DNA of 64,000 nucleotides from Castanea sativa (lineage: Eukaryota; Streptophyta; Magnoliopsida; Fagales; Fagaceae), in assembly GCF_040712315.1 (NCBI RefSeq), contig NC_134014.1, positions 37,375,634 through 37,439,633 of the forward strand, given 5' to 3'. This document shows positions 11,866-23,544 of this stretch, piece after piece. Position numbers and translations under genes: made by a program. The notes beneath the pieces are model-generated. The model ran no database searches. It had not been told where the DNA came from and worked only from the letters and a program-made list of their open reading frames with translations. Position 1 is the first letter of the stretch; every line of letters starts with the position of its first letter.

Positions 11866-14800
11866 ACGAAGACGGAGTTCTCCAAAGGAGTTCAAAATTT
11901 AGGTTTAGTTCAAAACTCAGACCATGTCAAACACTAAGTTCTTCCATTCGAAAGCATCTAAATGGCGAAGACGGAATTATTTTAAGGGCATCATGAATCC
12001 ATAGGAGCAGTGGGTGGAAGAAGTGGAGGATATAGCCAGAGTTGCAATTGATTATTTTGATAATCTCTTTTATGCAGGTTCATGCAATCAAATGAAGGAA
12101 TTCTTAAGCACAGTTTTGGCCAAAGTAACTACAGACATGCATGATATGCTTTTTAGGGATTTTACTGTTGCTGAAATCAAGGAAGCTGTATTTTAGATGG
12201 GGCCAACAAAGGCACCTGTACCTGATGGTATGAATGCCTTATTTTATAAAAAATTCTGGCATATTGTGGATGATGATGTAGTGAATGTCGTGTTAGATTT
12301 TTTGAATGATGGGGTTATGTTAGCTGATTTAAATCATACCAATATTGTGCTCATTCCTAAAGTGAAGAATCCAAAGAAAATGTCTGAATTTAGACCAATT
12401 AGCTTTTGTAATGTCATTTACAAGACTATTTCTAAGGTCCTTGCAAATAGATTGAAACATGTGCTTCTTGATATTATTTCTCCCACCCAGAGTGCTTTTG
12501 TGCCAGGTCGACTTATTACAGATAATGTGATTATGGCATATAAGGCTTTGCATTCTATGCATGCTAGGAAGAAGGGTAAAACAGGTTTTTTGGCTTTGAA
12601 GTTGGATGTTAGCAAAGCTTATGATCGAGTGGAATGACTATTCTTACAAGGTGTTATGCAGAAGTTAGGTTTTCCAGAAAAGTGGATTGGGAGAGTGATG
12701 ACATGTGTCACCACCGCATCATTCTCTATTCTACTCAATGAAAGTCGTATGGGAATGTGCTTCCATCTAAGGGAATCCGTCAAGGAGATCCTCTCTCATC
12801 ATACTTATTTCTGTTATGTGCAGAAGGATTTACATCTTTGTTGACAAAAGTAAAGACTGATGGGAAAATTCATGGAGCTTCCATTTGCAGAGGGGCGCTG
12901 AAAGTTTCTAACTTATTGTTTGCAGATGATTTCCTTTTGTTCTGCAAGGCAACACAATATGAGGTTGTGGTAGTCTTTGAGGTACTCCAGACCCATGCCA
13001 ATGCTTCCGGACAATGCATAAATTTGGAGAAGTCTTCGGTCTTTTTCAGCGGCAACACTTCAGCTACCCAGAAGCAAGACATTTTAAGGATCTTGGGAGT
13101 GCAGGAAGTGAACCGGTTTGAGTCTTATTTGGGGCTGCCTACCTTAGTAGGGAGAATAAAGTATCATACGTTCTCATACTTGAAGGATAGGATATGGAAA
13201 AAACTGCAAGGATGAAAAGGAAAGATGTTATCTAAGGCTGATAAGGAAATTCTTATTAAAGCAGTGGCCCAGTGTATTCCTACTTACACCATGAGTGTTT
13301 TTCGACTCCCTTTAAAAATTTGTGATGAACTGGATGTAATGTGTGCTAAATTTTGGTGGGGACAGGTGGGGAATGAAAGGAAAATTCATTGGCAAAGATG
13401 GGAAAAATTGACACTATCTAAAAAGGAGGGAGGAATGAGTTTTAGGGATTTAAGGGCTTTTAATTTAGCTATGTTATCTAAACAAGGGTGGAGGTTGTTA
13501 CATGATAATAATTCTTTAGTATTTCAATGTCTCAAAGCTAGATATTTCCCAAGAACTCACTTCTTTGATGCCAAGGAGTCCTCAAATTGTTCATTTGTTT
13601 GGAAGAGTATTGTGGCTGCTCTTCCTATCTTGAAGTCTGGGTGTTGTTGGAGAGTTAGGAATGGCCATTCAATTCGGATTCTAGGTGGTAAATGGACTCC
13701 GAATTATCCAACTAATGCGCCTTTGCATCTAGTTAAGGATGAAGTTCGAGAGGTGACTGTTGTTGAATTAATTGACCAAGAATTACACACATGGAGGGCT
13801 GATTTTATCATGGATATGTTTGAGAAAGAAGATGTCGAAGCTATATGTAGAATACAACTCAGCCAAAGACATGTGGAGGACCTTATGATCTGGATGCACC
13901 AAAAGAAAGGGATGTTTACTGTGAAATCTGCATACAAGGTAGCTAGGGAAGTTTTGAAAGGAGGAAGGGTAGCCGAGAGTTCAAGGGGCTGTATTGGGAA
14001 GGGAATTTGGTCTGCACTTTGGAAGCTTTGAATACCTAATAAAACTAAGGTATTTGGGTGGAGAGCTTGCAATGAAATCTTGCCAACAAAGTTGAACCTG
14101 TCTAAGAGAAGAGTCATTGATGATGCGTTGTGCCCAATTTGCTTGAGGTTTCCAGAATTAGTTGTCCATGCTCTTTGAGAATGTGATGCGGCTAGAGATG
14201 TGTGGTGGGGAAGCTTAAAAATTCTGCAGAAGGGAGGGTCGGGTATGGCTGACATGGTTCAATTAATGGAGTATTTGTTGGATCGGGTTGAGTCTTAAGA
14301 TATGGAGGTAGTGCTTGTCCAAGCATGGCTGATTTGGAATCAAAGGAATCGGGTTGTGCATGGAGGTAAGTTCCATGATCCGGGATGGTTGAACAATCGG
14401 GCAAGGGTGCTTCTTGAGGAATTTCGGACTGCTTCAGCTTTGATGGGACCTGCATATGGAAGGCAGTCTACTCGAGATACCTGGCAGCCCCCTCCATCTT
14501 TGGTTTTCAAGCTTAACTTTGATGTAGCCTTGTTCTCGACCCTCAACAGTTTTGGCTTTGGAGCAGTCATCCGGAATGAGAAAGGTGAGGTTACGGCAGC
14601 CATGGCAGCAAAGGGACCTGAGGTATTTTGCAGCGAGGAAGCTGAGTTACTTGCATGTAGAAAAGCTATTGAATTTTCTGTTGATGCAGGCTTCTCTGAA
14701 TTAGTCATTGAAGGGGATAATAGCTCTGTTATGAAAGTTATTTCAGCAATGCAGGATGATCATTCTATGCTTGGGAATGTAATTGGAGACATTCATTATT

Positions 14801-15020
14801 TGATTGGGAATTTATAGTGGGTAAGGATTGAATGTATTAAGAGAGGGGGAAATAAGGTTGGTCATGAGTTAGCTTCATTTGCTAGGAATATTAGTCATGA
14901 TTTGTTTTGGATGGAAGATATTCCTCCAATAGCTAGAGAAGCCTTGTACAAGATTCTAATTTCTCTGTTTACTTGAATGAAATGGTTCTGCTTCACAAAA
15001 AAAAAAAAAAAAAAAAAAAA
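11866..15020 (+). mobile_element. 5'-truncated, inactive LINE (RT, zinc finger, RNase H) with poly(A) tail
   Basis: Starts mid-ORF2 at a remnant reading NTKFFHSKAS (~11931). RT pieces follow at 11990-13215 with in-frame stops at 12194-12196 and ~12635 and a frameshift near 12757. The conserved blocks LIPKVKNP, FRPISFCNVIYK, KLDVSKAYDRVE, IRQGDPLS and the catalytic FADD (12919-12930) are all still visible. A C-terminal segment with a further stop at 14028-14030 covers the zf-RVT region, and an RNase H domain lies at about 14500-14940. Poly(A) is at 14997-15020. The 5' half (endonuclease, ORF1) is missing. Same broad LINE type as the insert in KH intron 5 and the element at 39-43 kb. No TSD was found. 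Confidence 0.88.
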
Positions 15021-15059
15021 CTCCTTTGGAGTCCTTGTACAGTACAAAATTAACCTTCT

Positions 15060-16015
15060 GAGGCTTTACTCTTCTTTGATTCAACTATGTATAAAGGGAA
15101 AGTCGTTAAAAGACTTGGGGATATCGCAGACCCACATGGATGAGTGCGTTTAAAGTGCGGTAGAGTAGAGGATGCTCGTAGAGCGTTTGATGATTTGCCT
15201 AAAAGAAATATGGTTACTTGGAATTCAATGGTTCTTCTTACCTTAGTCATAGGAAGAGTAAAGAAACTATTGGGCTTTATAAGATCATGGTTTTGGAGGC
15301 CTTTTCTGATCTGCGTCTTGTATGTGAAGGCCAGAGAGCTCATGGGTTGTCAGTCAATTTTGGGTTTGGAGATTTTGAATGTGTTTGGTGGTTGATGGGA
15401 TGTTCTGGGAGGCTTGAAGTGGCTGAAATTTGAGTAGAACATTGTAAGAAATCAGGATGTGGTACTGTGAAGAGCACCATTAGGTGAGTGTAAGATTCAT
15501 GGGGAGGTGGAGATGGCAGAAAGAGTTGTGAATAGAGTGCTGACTCTCTCTAGGGGATGACAGTTATAATGCACTGCTTTCGAATTTTTACGCTTTGAGT
15601 GGTAATTGAAGCCACTATATTGAGGTGAAAAATGCAATGGAAATGAAGTTGAAGGAGTATTTAATGAGTTCCGCTGATATTATTAAATATGTTCATACTT
15701 CCAAAGTGGAAGATTGATCCCACGAAAGATTAAACAGATATGCAACAGGAAAAAAAAAAAATCAAGACTATGTTCCTGATACAAGATTTGTATTGCGGGA
15801 CTTGGATGAGGAGGAGGAGGGTGTTACTTTATTATGATAGCCTTTGCCCTATGGAGGACCAGTGAGAAGACTTTGTATTATAATCCTTAAGAATCATTGA
15901 GTTTGTGAATATGCTCACACTGGGATTAGATTTTCCTCCAAAGTAATCGGAAGAGATAATTGCTAGAGATGCTGAGAGGTGACATCATTTTTAAGATGGA
16001 CATGTTCCTGTGGAG
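15060..16015 (+). pseudogene. Decayed PPR-DYW (plant organelle RNA-editing type) protein pseudogene
   Basis: The three forward frames together read as a PLS-class pentatricopeptide protein. There is an N-terminal segment (LIQLCIKGKSLKDLG), a P/S repeat (KCGRVEDARRAFDDLPKRN then MVTWNSMV), and a linker with EGQRAHGLSV (~15320-15350). An E-domain piece follows (KIHGEVEMAERVVNRVLTLS, ~15490-15550), then YVPDTRFVLRDLDEE (~15770-15815) and the DYW-proximal REIIARDAERWHHF-like end (~15950-15995). Many repeats are missing and stops or frameshifts interrupt every segment, so it cannot be functional. Such proteins act in chloroplasts or mitochondria, binding RNA for C-to-U editing. It lies 40 bases after the LINE poly(A). 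Confidence 0.8.
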
Positions 16016-17500
16016 AGTATTTGTGAATCCCATTTTTGATTCTAAGCTCCACCATGACATTTAGTCAATTCTCCCTTTAAATCTCCAGATATTATTGATT
16101 CATGAACAGAGTGTAGAAAGCTGCTGGCTAATGATTGATCCACATGAATCCGTTTCTCAGAATTGAGACAGGTAAGAACCTAAATTTGAAAGGTTTTTCA
16201 TACTTGATTGAAGTTGCTCATTAAATTAATGGAAACTAGATAAACTTATGGAAGTCTTAAGTATGATATGCTCTTATTACTTATCAATAAGTACGTACAA
16301 CATGCTCCTTTGGCCATAACTGAAACAAACAAAAAATTATAGAAGAAAAGGAGGCAGTGCTGAGCATGTCCTCCCTTCTTGCATTTCATATGATTTTGAG
16401 CAATTTAATGTTTTATACTTCGTCCAAAGTATAGAAAATAGGAATTCATAGAATCATACATTATGCCTGTATTCCAATTATAACCAAGCAACATTTCATT
16501 GGATCCTTTTATTTATTTATTTATTTATTCTTAGAGTTAAGTTCTCTGAATTATTTATGCATTTATAAATTAAGGAACAGAATAAATGAAGCCATATGTG
16601 AAATTTGGATTCATCTTAGATACCTAAATTCAGTAACATGCTGCAGAATTGTAAGTACTGAAGATCTCAGAGTTTTGGAATTTGGGCTTGTTGCACCCTT
16701 GTATTTCGATATTTGCTTAAAATGGTAGCTCGTTTTTGCTGCCCTCAGAATGCTTAAACAACCGTCTGAAGATAAATCAAACTTGTGGGGGAAAAACAAT
16801 GCTTATGCATGCACTAAAGGGTGAAAGCCCTGAATGTTAAAATCATATTCTTTGAAAAGTAAGCCGGAAAACAAAATAGTAACCTCATTACAAACTAAAT
16901 ACTTTAAATTTATGAACCAAAAACAAATATACAATTAGACCTCTGAATGGACAAAGTCATCCTCGCACAGAAGTCATCCGCTAATTTGTCATAAGGTGGT
17001 TGTTGGTGACGTGAAGGGATTCCTCATTCTAGAAATTTATGTTTTTCTATGTAGATCAGTGATGAATTGATTAATGATGTCCTCATCACTTTCTCAATCC
17101 CGGCCCTATTGTTGACATGTAGCCATTTCTACTATTTAGTCTGTAGATATGCCTACGATTTGGATGGTTGGCTGATCCACCAAGTAGTTCACTTTGGAAC
17201 TTATTAATTGATTCTCAGGAACATTGTAAGCTACTGGCCAATGATTGGCGTACATGGATGTGTTTCTCCGTATTGGAAACAGGTTAGGACCCAAACTTAT
17301 GTTTAATCTAGACTTCAGTTAATTGTGTGATTGTAAATGATCTTTATGTAACTTCATATGTTCCATCTGTTAAATAACAACAGAAACAGAAAAAAAAAAG
17401 TACATTATGACCTAAACGAGTTTCACTGAGTTGGATTTTCACAAGCTGCTCCACCAAGAGACCTAAAATCATTCCTTCTAGTGATCTCAATAACTTTTAA
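16016..17500. repeat. Intergenic DNA with a ~100-bp diverged direct repeat (about 16090-16188 and 17201-17299)
   Basis: Both copies share 'ttgattc..ga', 'gta(g/a)aa(a)gctrctggcyaatgattg' and 'gtttctc.gwattg.racaggt' blocks in the same order and orientation, about 1.1 kb apart. Each ends in an ACAGGT donor-like site. They could be duplicated exons of a lost gene or copies of an unknown repeat. Nothing else in the stretch is recognisable. Confidence 0.4.

Positions 17501-17567
<67 letters not shown>
17501..17567. repeat. (CT)n microsatellite
   Basis: About 33 CT units with one GTCT interruption near 17521, lying 64 bases beyond the DXS pseudogene's ancestral stop. Confidence 0.95.
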
Positions 17568-17569
<2 letters not shown>

Positions 17570-17630
17570 AGAAAGAGAAGGGGGTTTGGAAATTTTTACA
17601 ACTCTCACGAATGGAGCTTCGTTCTATGCG

Positions 17631-20600
17631 TCACTTTAATTGAAGAGCTTCTTTTGGCCTTCCCAAGAGAGATAAGATTGTTGCTGAGATATGACTTGCG
17701 GAGAGACCAACTTCCTCAATCTGATCTTATGGTGATCCATGGTCAATATATCTATCAGGAAGCACCATTGCTCTCAACTGCAAAAAAAGCTCTAAAAAAA
17801 ATTAGAACTCGAAAAAAATAAAAATAAAACAACAGTAACAACAAAGCTTTAGTCCCAAAACCTTGATAGGGAGTTTGAAGTATCTAACATTGAAGGAAAT
17901 TACCTTGAGGGGTCCATCTAGAATACCGGTTAAGCTTAGGTAGTGTGATACATGAGATCCAAAACCTCCAATTGAACCCTCTTCCACTGTAATTAGGATT
18001 TCATGTTCATTAGCCAATTGCTTGATGAGATCTGTGTCCAAAGGTTTACAAAATCTTGCATCAGCCACTGTCACAGATATGTCTATGCTTTTCAGAATAT
18101 TTGCTGCTTGCAGGCATTGTTGAACCACAGAACCATATCCCAAAAGAGCAACTCTGCATCCTTCCAACAGTATTCTGCCCTTTCCAATCTATTCAATATT
18201 TGAAAAATTAAAAACGGTTAATTTATTTGTTTGTTATGTAAGCTCTCTTTTATATGTTAAATGGTTAATTAAGCTAACCTCAAGAGGTGTTCCCTTGTTA
18301 TTAAGCAGAAGAACTGCTCCAATACCATTGCCTCTTGGAAACCTGAAGCAGCTGGGTCTGTCATCTATGACTGCCGCTGTGGCAACCATGTGCATCAGTT
18401 CAGCTTCATCACAGGGAGCCATGACCACTATGTTAGGCAAGCAAGCCATGTATGTAATATCAAATGCTCCACAATGGGTGGCTCCATCTGCACCAACCAA
18501 ACCAGCTCAATCCATTGCGAAGCGGACTGGTAGTTTTTGAAGATCCACATCATGTACCACCTTCATTCCCATTGTAAAATATTAGTTTGAAATTCTGCAA
18601 TGAAAGTCTGAAAACACAATAAAAATTTAAAAAGAAAACCAATCCTTGTCAATTTTGTCTACTGTAATATTATCACCTCACCTGGTCATACCCGCGTTGC
18701 AGGAATGACGAGTAGATAGCACAGAATGGCTTGAGGCCCTCTGTGGCCAAACCAGCTGCAAATGTCACAGCATGCTGCTCAGCGATCCCCACATCAAAGC
18801 AGCAATTTGGAAACTTCTTCTGGAAATAATTGAGACCAGTCCCACCACCCATTGCTGCATGGATGGCTACAATCTTGTTGTCTGCTTCAGCTTCTTTAAT
18901 TAGAGATTCAGCAAAGTACTGAGTATATGCAAGTGTTGTGGATTTGGTTTTAAATTGCTGGCCTGTTTTGGGATCAAACTTGACAACCCCTGTAAGCATA
19001 ACAGAATAAGAACCTTCTTAAGAACTCAAATAAACAAGACGATGGATTATAAAATTTCAGTCTCACAATGCATTTTATCAGGTGCTGCCTCAGCTGGTGG
19101 ATAGCCCTTCCCTTTCTCTGTCACTATGTGGATCAAAACAGGCCCTGGAGCAGGCATTGCTTTTATTTTTTGAAAAATGGTGACTAAATCTTCAACATTA
19201 TGACCTTCCACAGGACCAATGTAATATAGTCCAATTTCCTCGAAGAGAGTAGACCCAGAGGCACTAATCATACCCTTGCATATTCATCTACCTTCGCAGC
19301 TACTTGATGTGCTTGCCCTCCAATTTGCTTTGTGATGCTCTTTTAACATATAAAGTACTAGTGATTATCTTTTCAGATATTATAAGGGAGATGTATGGAA
19401 TTGGAATAGGAAGGCAACATGTTTAAGCTTAGAGGTTTACTTTTGCTGCTTCACGAAGTTTGCGGAAGTTGGTGCTTGCTTGGAGCTTCGCTAAAGCACT
19501 GCTGAGGGCTCCCACTGGAGTTGCAGGGCCATCAAGTGTAGCTGTGGGTAAAGAGACTTGCTTCTTGTCATTCAGTACAACGATCAGGTTAAAATCAAGA
19601 TATCCTGCATTGTTCATGGCCTCATATGCTTGCCCTGCAGTCATGGCTCCATCTCCAATCACTGAAATGACATTGTTCTTCTTCCCTAAAAGATCCCTCG
19701 CAACTGCCATGCCTGCCATTTTTATTTTTTATTACAAGAAGATGATCATTGAACCTAGAAATTTTCTTGTATGTATCTCAAATTTACATTTATATAATAG
19801 AGAAAAGGAGTGAAAAAAGAAAAGGTGAGATCCTACACACCAAGGCCAGCAGATATGCTTGTAGAACTATGCCCTGCACCAAAAGCATCATAAATGCTCT
19901 CGTCCCTTTTAGGAAACCCTGAAAGCCCAGAAGTTTTCCTTATGGTGTGCATCCTTGACCTCCTTCCTGTAAGAATTTTATGTGGGTATGTCTGCAAGAC
20001 TTACTTTTTAGAACCTTTGGCTCAGCACATTGAAATACTATTTTCTAAAAAAATTGTTCTGAATAGAACAAATCAACTTTTTTAAGGAAATAAAATTGCT
20101 TACCTGATGCCCCACATCCCATATGATTTTGTCTTCAGGGGTGTTAAACACATGATGCAGGGCCACTGATAACTCCACTACTCCTAAGCTTGAACTAAGA
20201 TGCCCACCTATCTTTGATACTGTGTATACTATATCTGCTCTAAGCTCTGCAGCTAGTTGTTCAAGATCCTGAGAATATATTTTAATTAATTAATGATAAC
20301 CAAAAACAAAAAGAAGTGGAAAGAATAAAAAAGACAAAAAAACTTTGGGCAGGCTGTGAACAAGTAGACTAATTAGCTAGTCTTGATTTATTGAATTCAA
20401 CATGCAAGTGACCGGATAAAAAAAAGAAAAAAAAAAAAGAAACCCATTAACAGAAAAAGATGATCACCATGATGAATGATGATACATAATTACAGTATAG
20501 TTTACCTGTGTGGATAGATTCTTCATGTGAGCCGGGTAATTAATAGTGTCCAGCAATGGCGTGGTGGGTTTTTCGCCTGAGAAATTGATCTTCCGTTCGT

Positions 20601-20976
20601 CTTTTTCTTTCCATATCATCTTCCCTCCCTTACCATCTGAGCTATTAATTAGAGAAGCTCTCAAGCAGGACTGTAACACATCATTAACCACGATTGCATC
20701 ATTGATAATCATGGCTTTGAGATCATAAAACTCACAAATAGAAAAAGAAACACTAAAACAATGATCTTAAGATAACTTCAAAAGTGAGAAACATTATGCT
20801 TATAAAGCACCAAAGAAATGAAACCATACTTGGCAAGAACTAGCTAACAGAAGAGGGAACGAAAGGAATATGTGATTTTTATTCACCTGGTTTCTGTAAC
20901 TAGGATTTGGCCTTGGTGACTTAAGGTGTTGAAAGATAGATTGGTTTGGTCTAATGAAACACCCAGATACCGCCAT
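17631..20976 (-). pseudogene. DXS: 1-deoxy-D-xylulose-5-phosphate synthase, ten exons, disabled by one frameshift and two nonsense codons
   Basis: Ancestrally the thiamine-diphosphate plastid enzyme that joins pyruvate and glyceraldehyde-3-phosphate, the first MEP-pathway step. Exons: 20976-20887, 20670-20506, 20268-20104, 19991-19841, 19712-19441, 19339-19067, 18989-18682, 18560-18279, 18188-17904 and 17777-17631. They sum to ~712 codons, the normal plant length including the transit peptide. Visible: [12 protein letters not shown], the ThDP motif [36 protein letters not shown] with its catalytic Glu, and the transketolase C-domain. Lesions: one base missing at about 19271-19276 (ARG|MISA junction), TGA at 18509-18507 replacing Arg in FAMDRAGL, and TAA at 17729-17727 replacing Gln about 32 codons before the ancestral stop. 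The exon 6 acceptor (TTAAAAG) is poor and NDNKQ reads NDKKQ. The sequence resembles DXS type 2. If the lesions are assembly errors, it is a real gene. Confidence 0.9.
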
Positions 20977-21080
20977 AGGTAAGCCAATATTGCCAGAGCC
21001 TAGAGAAATGAAGTGGGACTGAGAAGGCTATGTGCACTTCAGAGTTTAAACTTTTAAAGACGGGGGTACAAGAATCAAGT

Positions 21081-21090
21081 TTATATATAG
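21081..21090 (-). promoter_or_regulatory. TATA box of the DXS copy
   Basis: Minus-strand CTATATATAA lies about 105 bases upstream of the DXS ATG (20976). Spacing leaves room for a normal plant 5' UTR, so the basal promoter appears preserved. Confidence 0.55.
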
Positions 21091-21359
21091 TAGGCGAAGG
21101 ACAGAGAGAGAGCCACCTACGTGGCATAATCACTTGAACGATTTTTTTGAGAAACTAAGAGTAAACGGTAATAATAATAAAATTTTAAAAAAATTTATCA
21201 AATAGATTACATGTTCTCTGTGCTTTTAATGTCAAATTTCATATCAATCAGATGCTATTTATTATTCGATTCAAAAACTTATATTTTATGTATAAATAGC
21301 ATGTAATCCATGCAAACGCATGAATATATTTAAAATTAAATACAATTTTTATTATAAAA

Positions 21360-22327
21360 TCAATATATATATATAAAAGCAGAGACCTCATGCAGAAGTG
21401 CATGAGGTTCTGCCACGTGGCGCTTTGTATGAGTACTTTCTCATTTAGCTTTTCACCTCTCATCTTCTTATTAATAATTAGTTTAAGCCATAAATGTAGA
21501 AAATTAAAAAATTTGGTTCTACTCCCTTTTTCAACTTCTTGAACTCTTCACTTTTAATTTCATTAATTTAATAAATGAAAGGTTTTCTCCATTCAATGTT
21601 ATTTTTCATGTTATTTTATATATTCCAATTTCACAAAATATCAAAAGGCCAAAAGAAAAATAGGACTGGAGAGATAGACAGACAAAGAGTATGAAATTGC
21701 TTTTGGCTTCAGGTGCATATGCTCTAAACTCCTTAACAACATTATCAAAGCTTGATACAATGCTTTCACAACATATGGGGTTTCTAAAAGGTATGTGTTT
21801 TTTGTTTTTATTTATATTTTTGGAAAGTGTTTAATCTTTGTAAGTGATTAAGGTACTCAGATGTAAGTATAATTAAACTTAAGATACGAAATAGTATAAG
21901 TTTATATTTCCCTATTCAATTATTGTTTTTTTTTAATCTCTTCATATGTATATTTAGTTTTAAGAATTAGAAACCTTAAATCTTAGATGTTTAGAATTCA
22001 AAAGTTCATGTGTTTTCTTTAAAAAAAAAAAAATAAATACTTCTTAAAAAAGAAAATGAAATAATAAAAAAATTTATATTGGAAACAGTCAAATGTAAGA
22101 ACTATATACATGTACACGTGATCAAACAAAAAAGGGCATGTAGTGACATTTTTAGAGTCTAATTAATTATTGTTACTTATGAATATATTGTGTTACAATT
22201 TTTTTTCATTCATTATTTTAGTGATGTATAATACATAATTGAAATTAATTTTCCAAACATTATAATACACATGAGTATTATAAAATAACTAATAACGAAC
22301 ACGCGCATCGCGCGGGACATCCGCTAG
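21360..22327 (+). mobile_element. Non-autonomous Helitron (968 bp)
   Basis: Begins with TC directly after an A and ends with CTAG directly before a T, as expected for Helitron insertion between A and T. A 5-bp-stem hairpin CGCGC-ATC-GCGCG (22302-22314) lies 9 bases before the CTAG. The 5' end has an (AT)n start and a 9-bp-stem hairpin (21385-21393 with 21400-21408). The interior is AT-rich, with no RepHel ORF. Confidence 0.8.
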
Positions 22328-22391
22328 TTATAAATAATTAGTCAAATTATTATATAAAAAAAGCATGTAGCACATGCATATATATGGATAC

Positions 22392-23525
22392 TGTGGGGTA
22401 CAGAAATTCCAGTAAAGTAATTGCACCACGTGTCATACCCATGGCCGAGAAGGGTCATTATCCTACCGAGGAGGCCACGCCCTCGAATAGTAAGGTCACA
22501 TCAATAGCACGACATTAGAGGAGGTCGTACTATAGAGAAAGAGTTTCGGGGAAGGAGCTAGCACTGACATGACTGAAGGGTTGGTGACTACCACTACATT
22601 TAATGCATCCCACCAAACCTCCTGGCTGCATTTATGTGAAGAAGACCCCTAAACAGTGTTGCCTTGACTGCCGCAACTCACAAGGGGTTTGAGAAAGCGT
22701 CTGATGAGACAGACACTTAAGTAGTGGCCTAGATAATCAACAAATGAAAGGCTAGGCTAAGATCATCTAAGAGGAGATATATAATATAAGGGATCCTCCA
22801 AAGGAGAGGGGGGGGGGTAACAAAGTGAAAGAAAAGACTGTAGTAGCAAGAACTAGACATGTAATCAACTTCAATAAGGAAGTATATATAAGATTCAGTC
22901 TCCTCGGATTATGCCGATGACGATTTACTTTGAGCATAACCATTTTATTCTTGTTTACTTATCATCTGGGCTCATGACCATTATTATCTGATTCATTAAA
23001 GCCTAATTTTTCAGCCCACTCTCTAGAAATTCATTGTATTAGGCTCTTTGGACCAAGATCCTTTTCCCTTTAGGTAATGGTACCAAATTGTGCCCCTACA
23101 ATTGGCGCCGTCTGTGGGAAATTACTTGAGCTTTAGTGAAAACAACATATAATCATGGTGGGCTCAGGGCCAAATTGGGAAGAGTCCGTTGGGTCCCAGC
23201 GTCAAGATCCGTTTCTCAACCTTGAGCGAAGGAGGGACCGGGAAGTGAGCGTGCATACCACACACACCAGTAGGAGCCAGTCTAGGAGTGGGAGCCATGT
23301 CTCCCATGAGGCAACTACCAGAAGCATGCAATTAGAAATTGATCGTTTAAGAAGAAAGCTGCACTGAGAGCGACGTAGAGGAACTCCTTCAAGTTCTAAC
23401 CATTCTTCTGATGGTGATAATGATCATAGTTACCGGCACAGGTCAAGGACTCCTCCTAGCGCATCTTTTTCATGCGACGAGAAGCGTCGTGATAGGCGGG
23501 AGTGCAGCTGGAACTTTACGAATAT
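22392..23525 (+). mobile_element. Ty3/gypsy 5' LTR, PBS and truncated gag
   Basis: The LTR, about 709 bp (22392-23100), runs from TGTGGGG to CCCCTACA, so its ends are short inverted repeats. A primer-binding site TGGCGCCGTCTGTGGG begins at 23103. The gag start at 23155 has Arg/Ser-rich, coiled gag-N-terminal character (TRSMQLEIDRLRRKL) and hits a TGA at about 23365. Similar Arg/Ser-rich sequence continues to ~23525, where the element stops and minus-strand sequence of another repeat begins. There is no pol or 3' LTR. A TATA-like stretch is at ~22780. Confidence 0.75.
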
Positions 23526-23544
23526 CTGGAGGGTAGTAGACGTT

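Noticed and set aside
17423..17608. 61-codon Arg/Glu-repeat ORF
   Set aside because: Translation of the (CT)n microsatellite.
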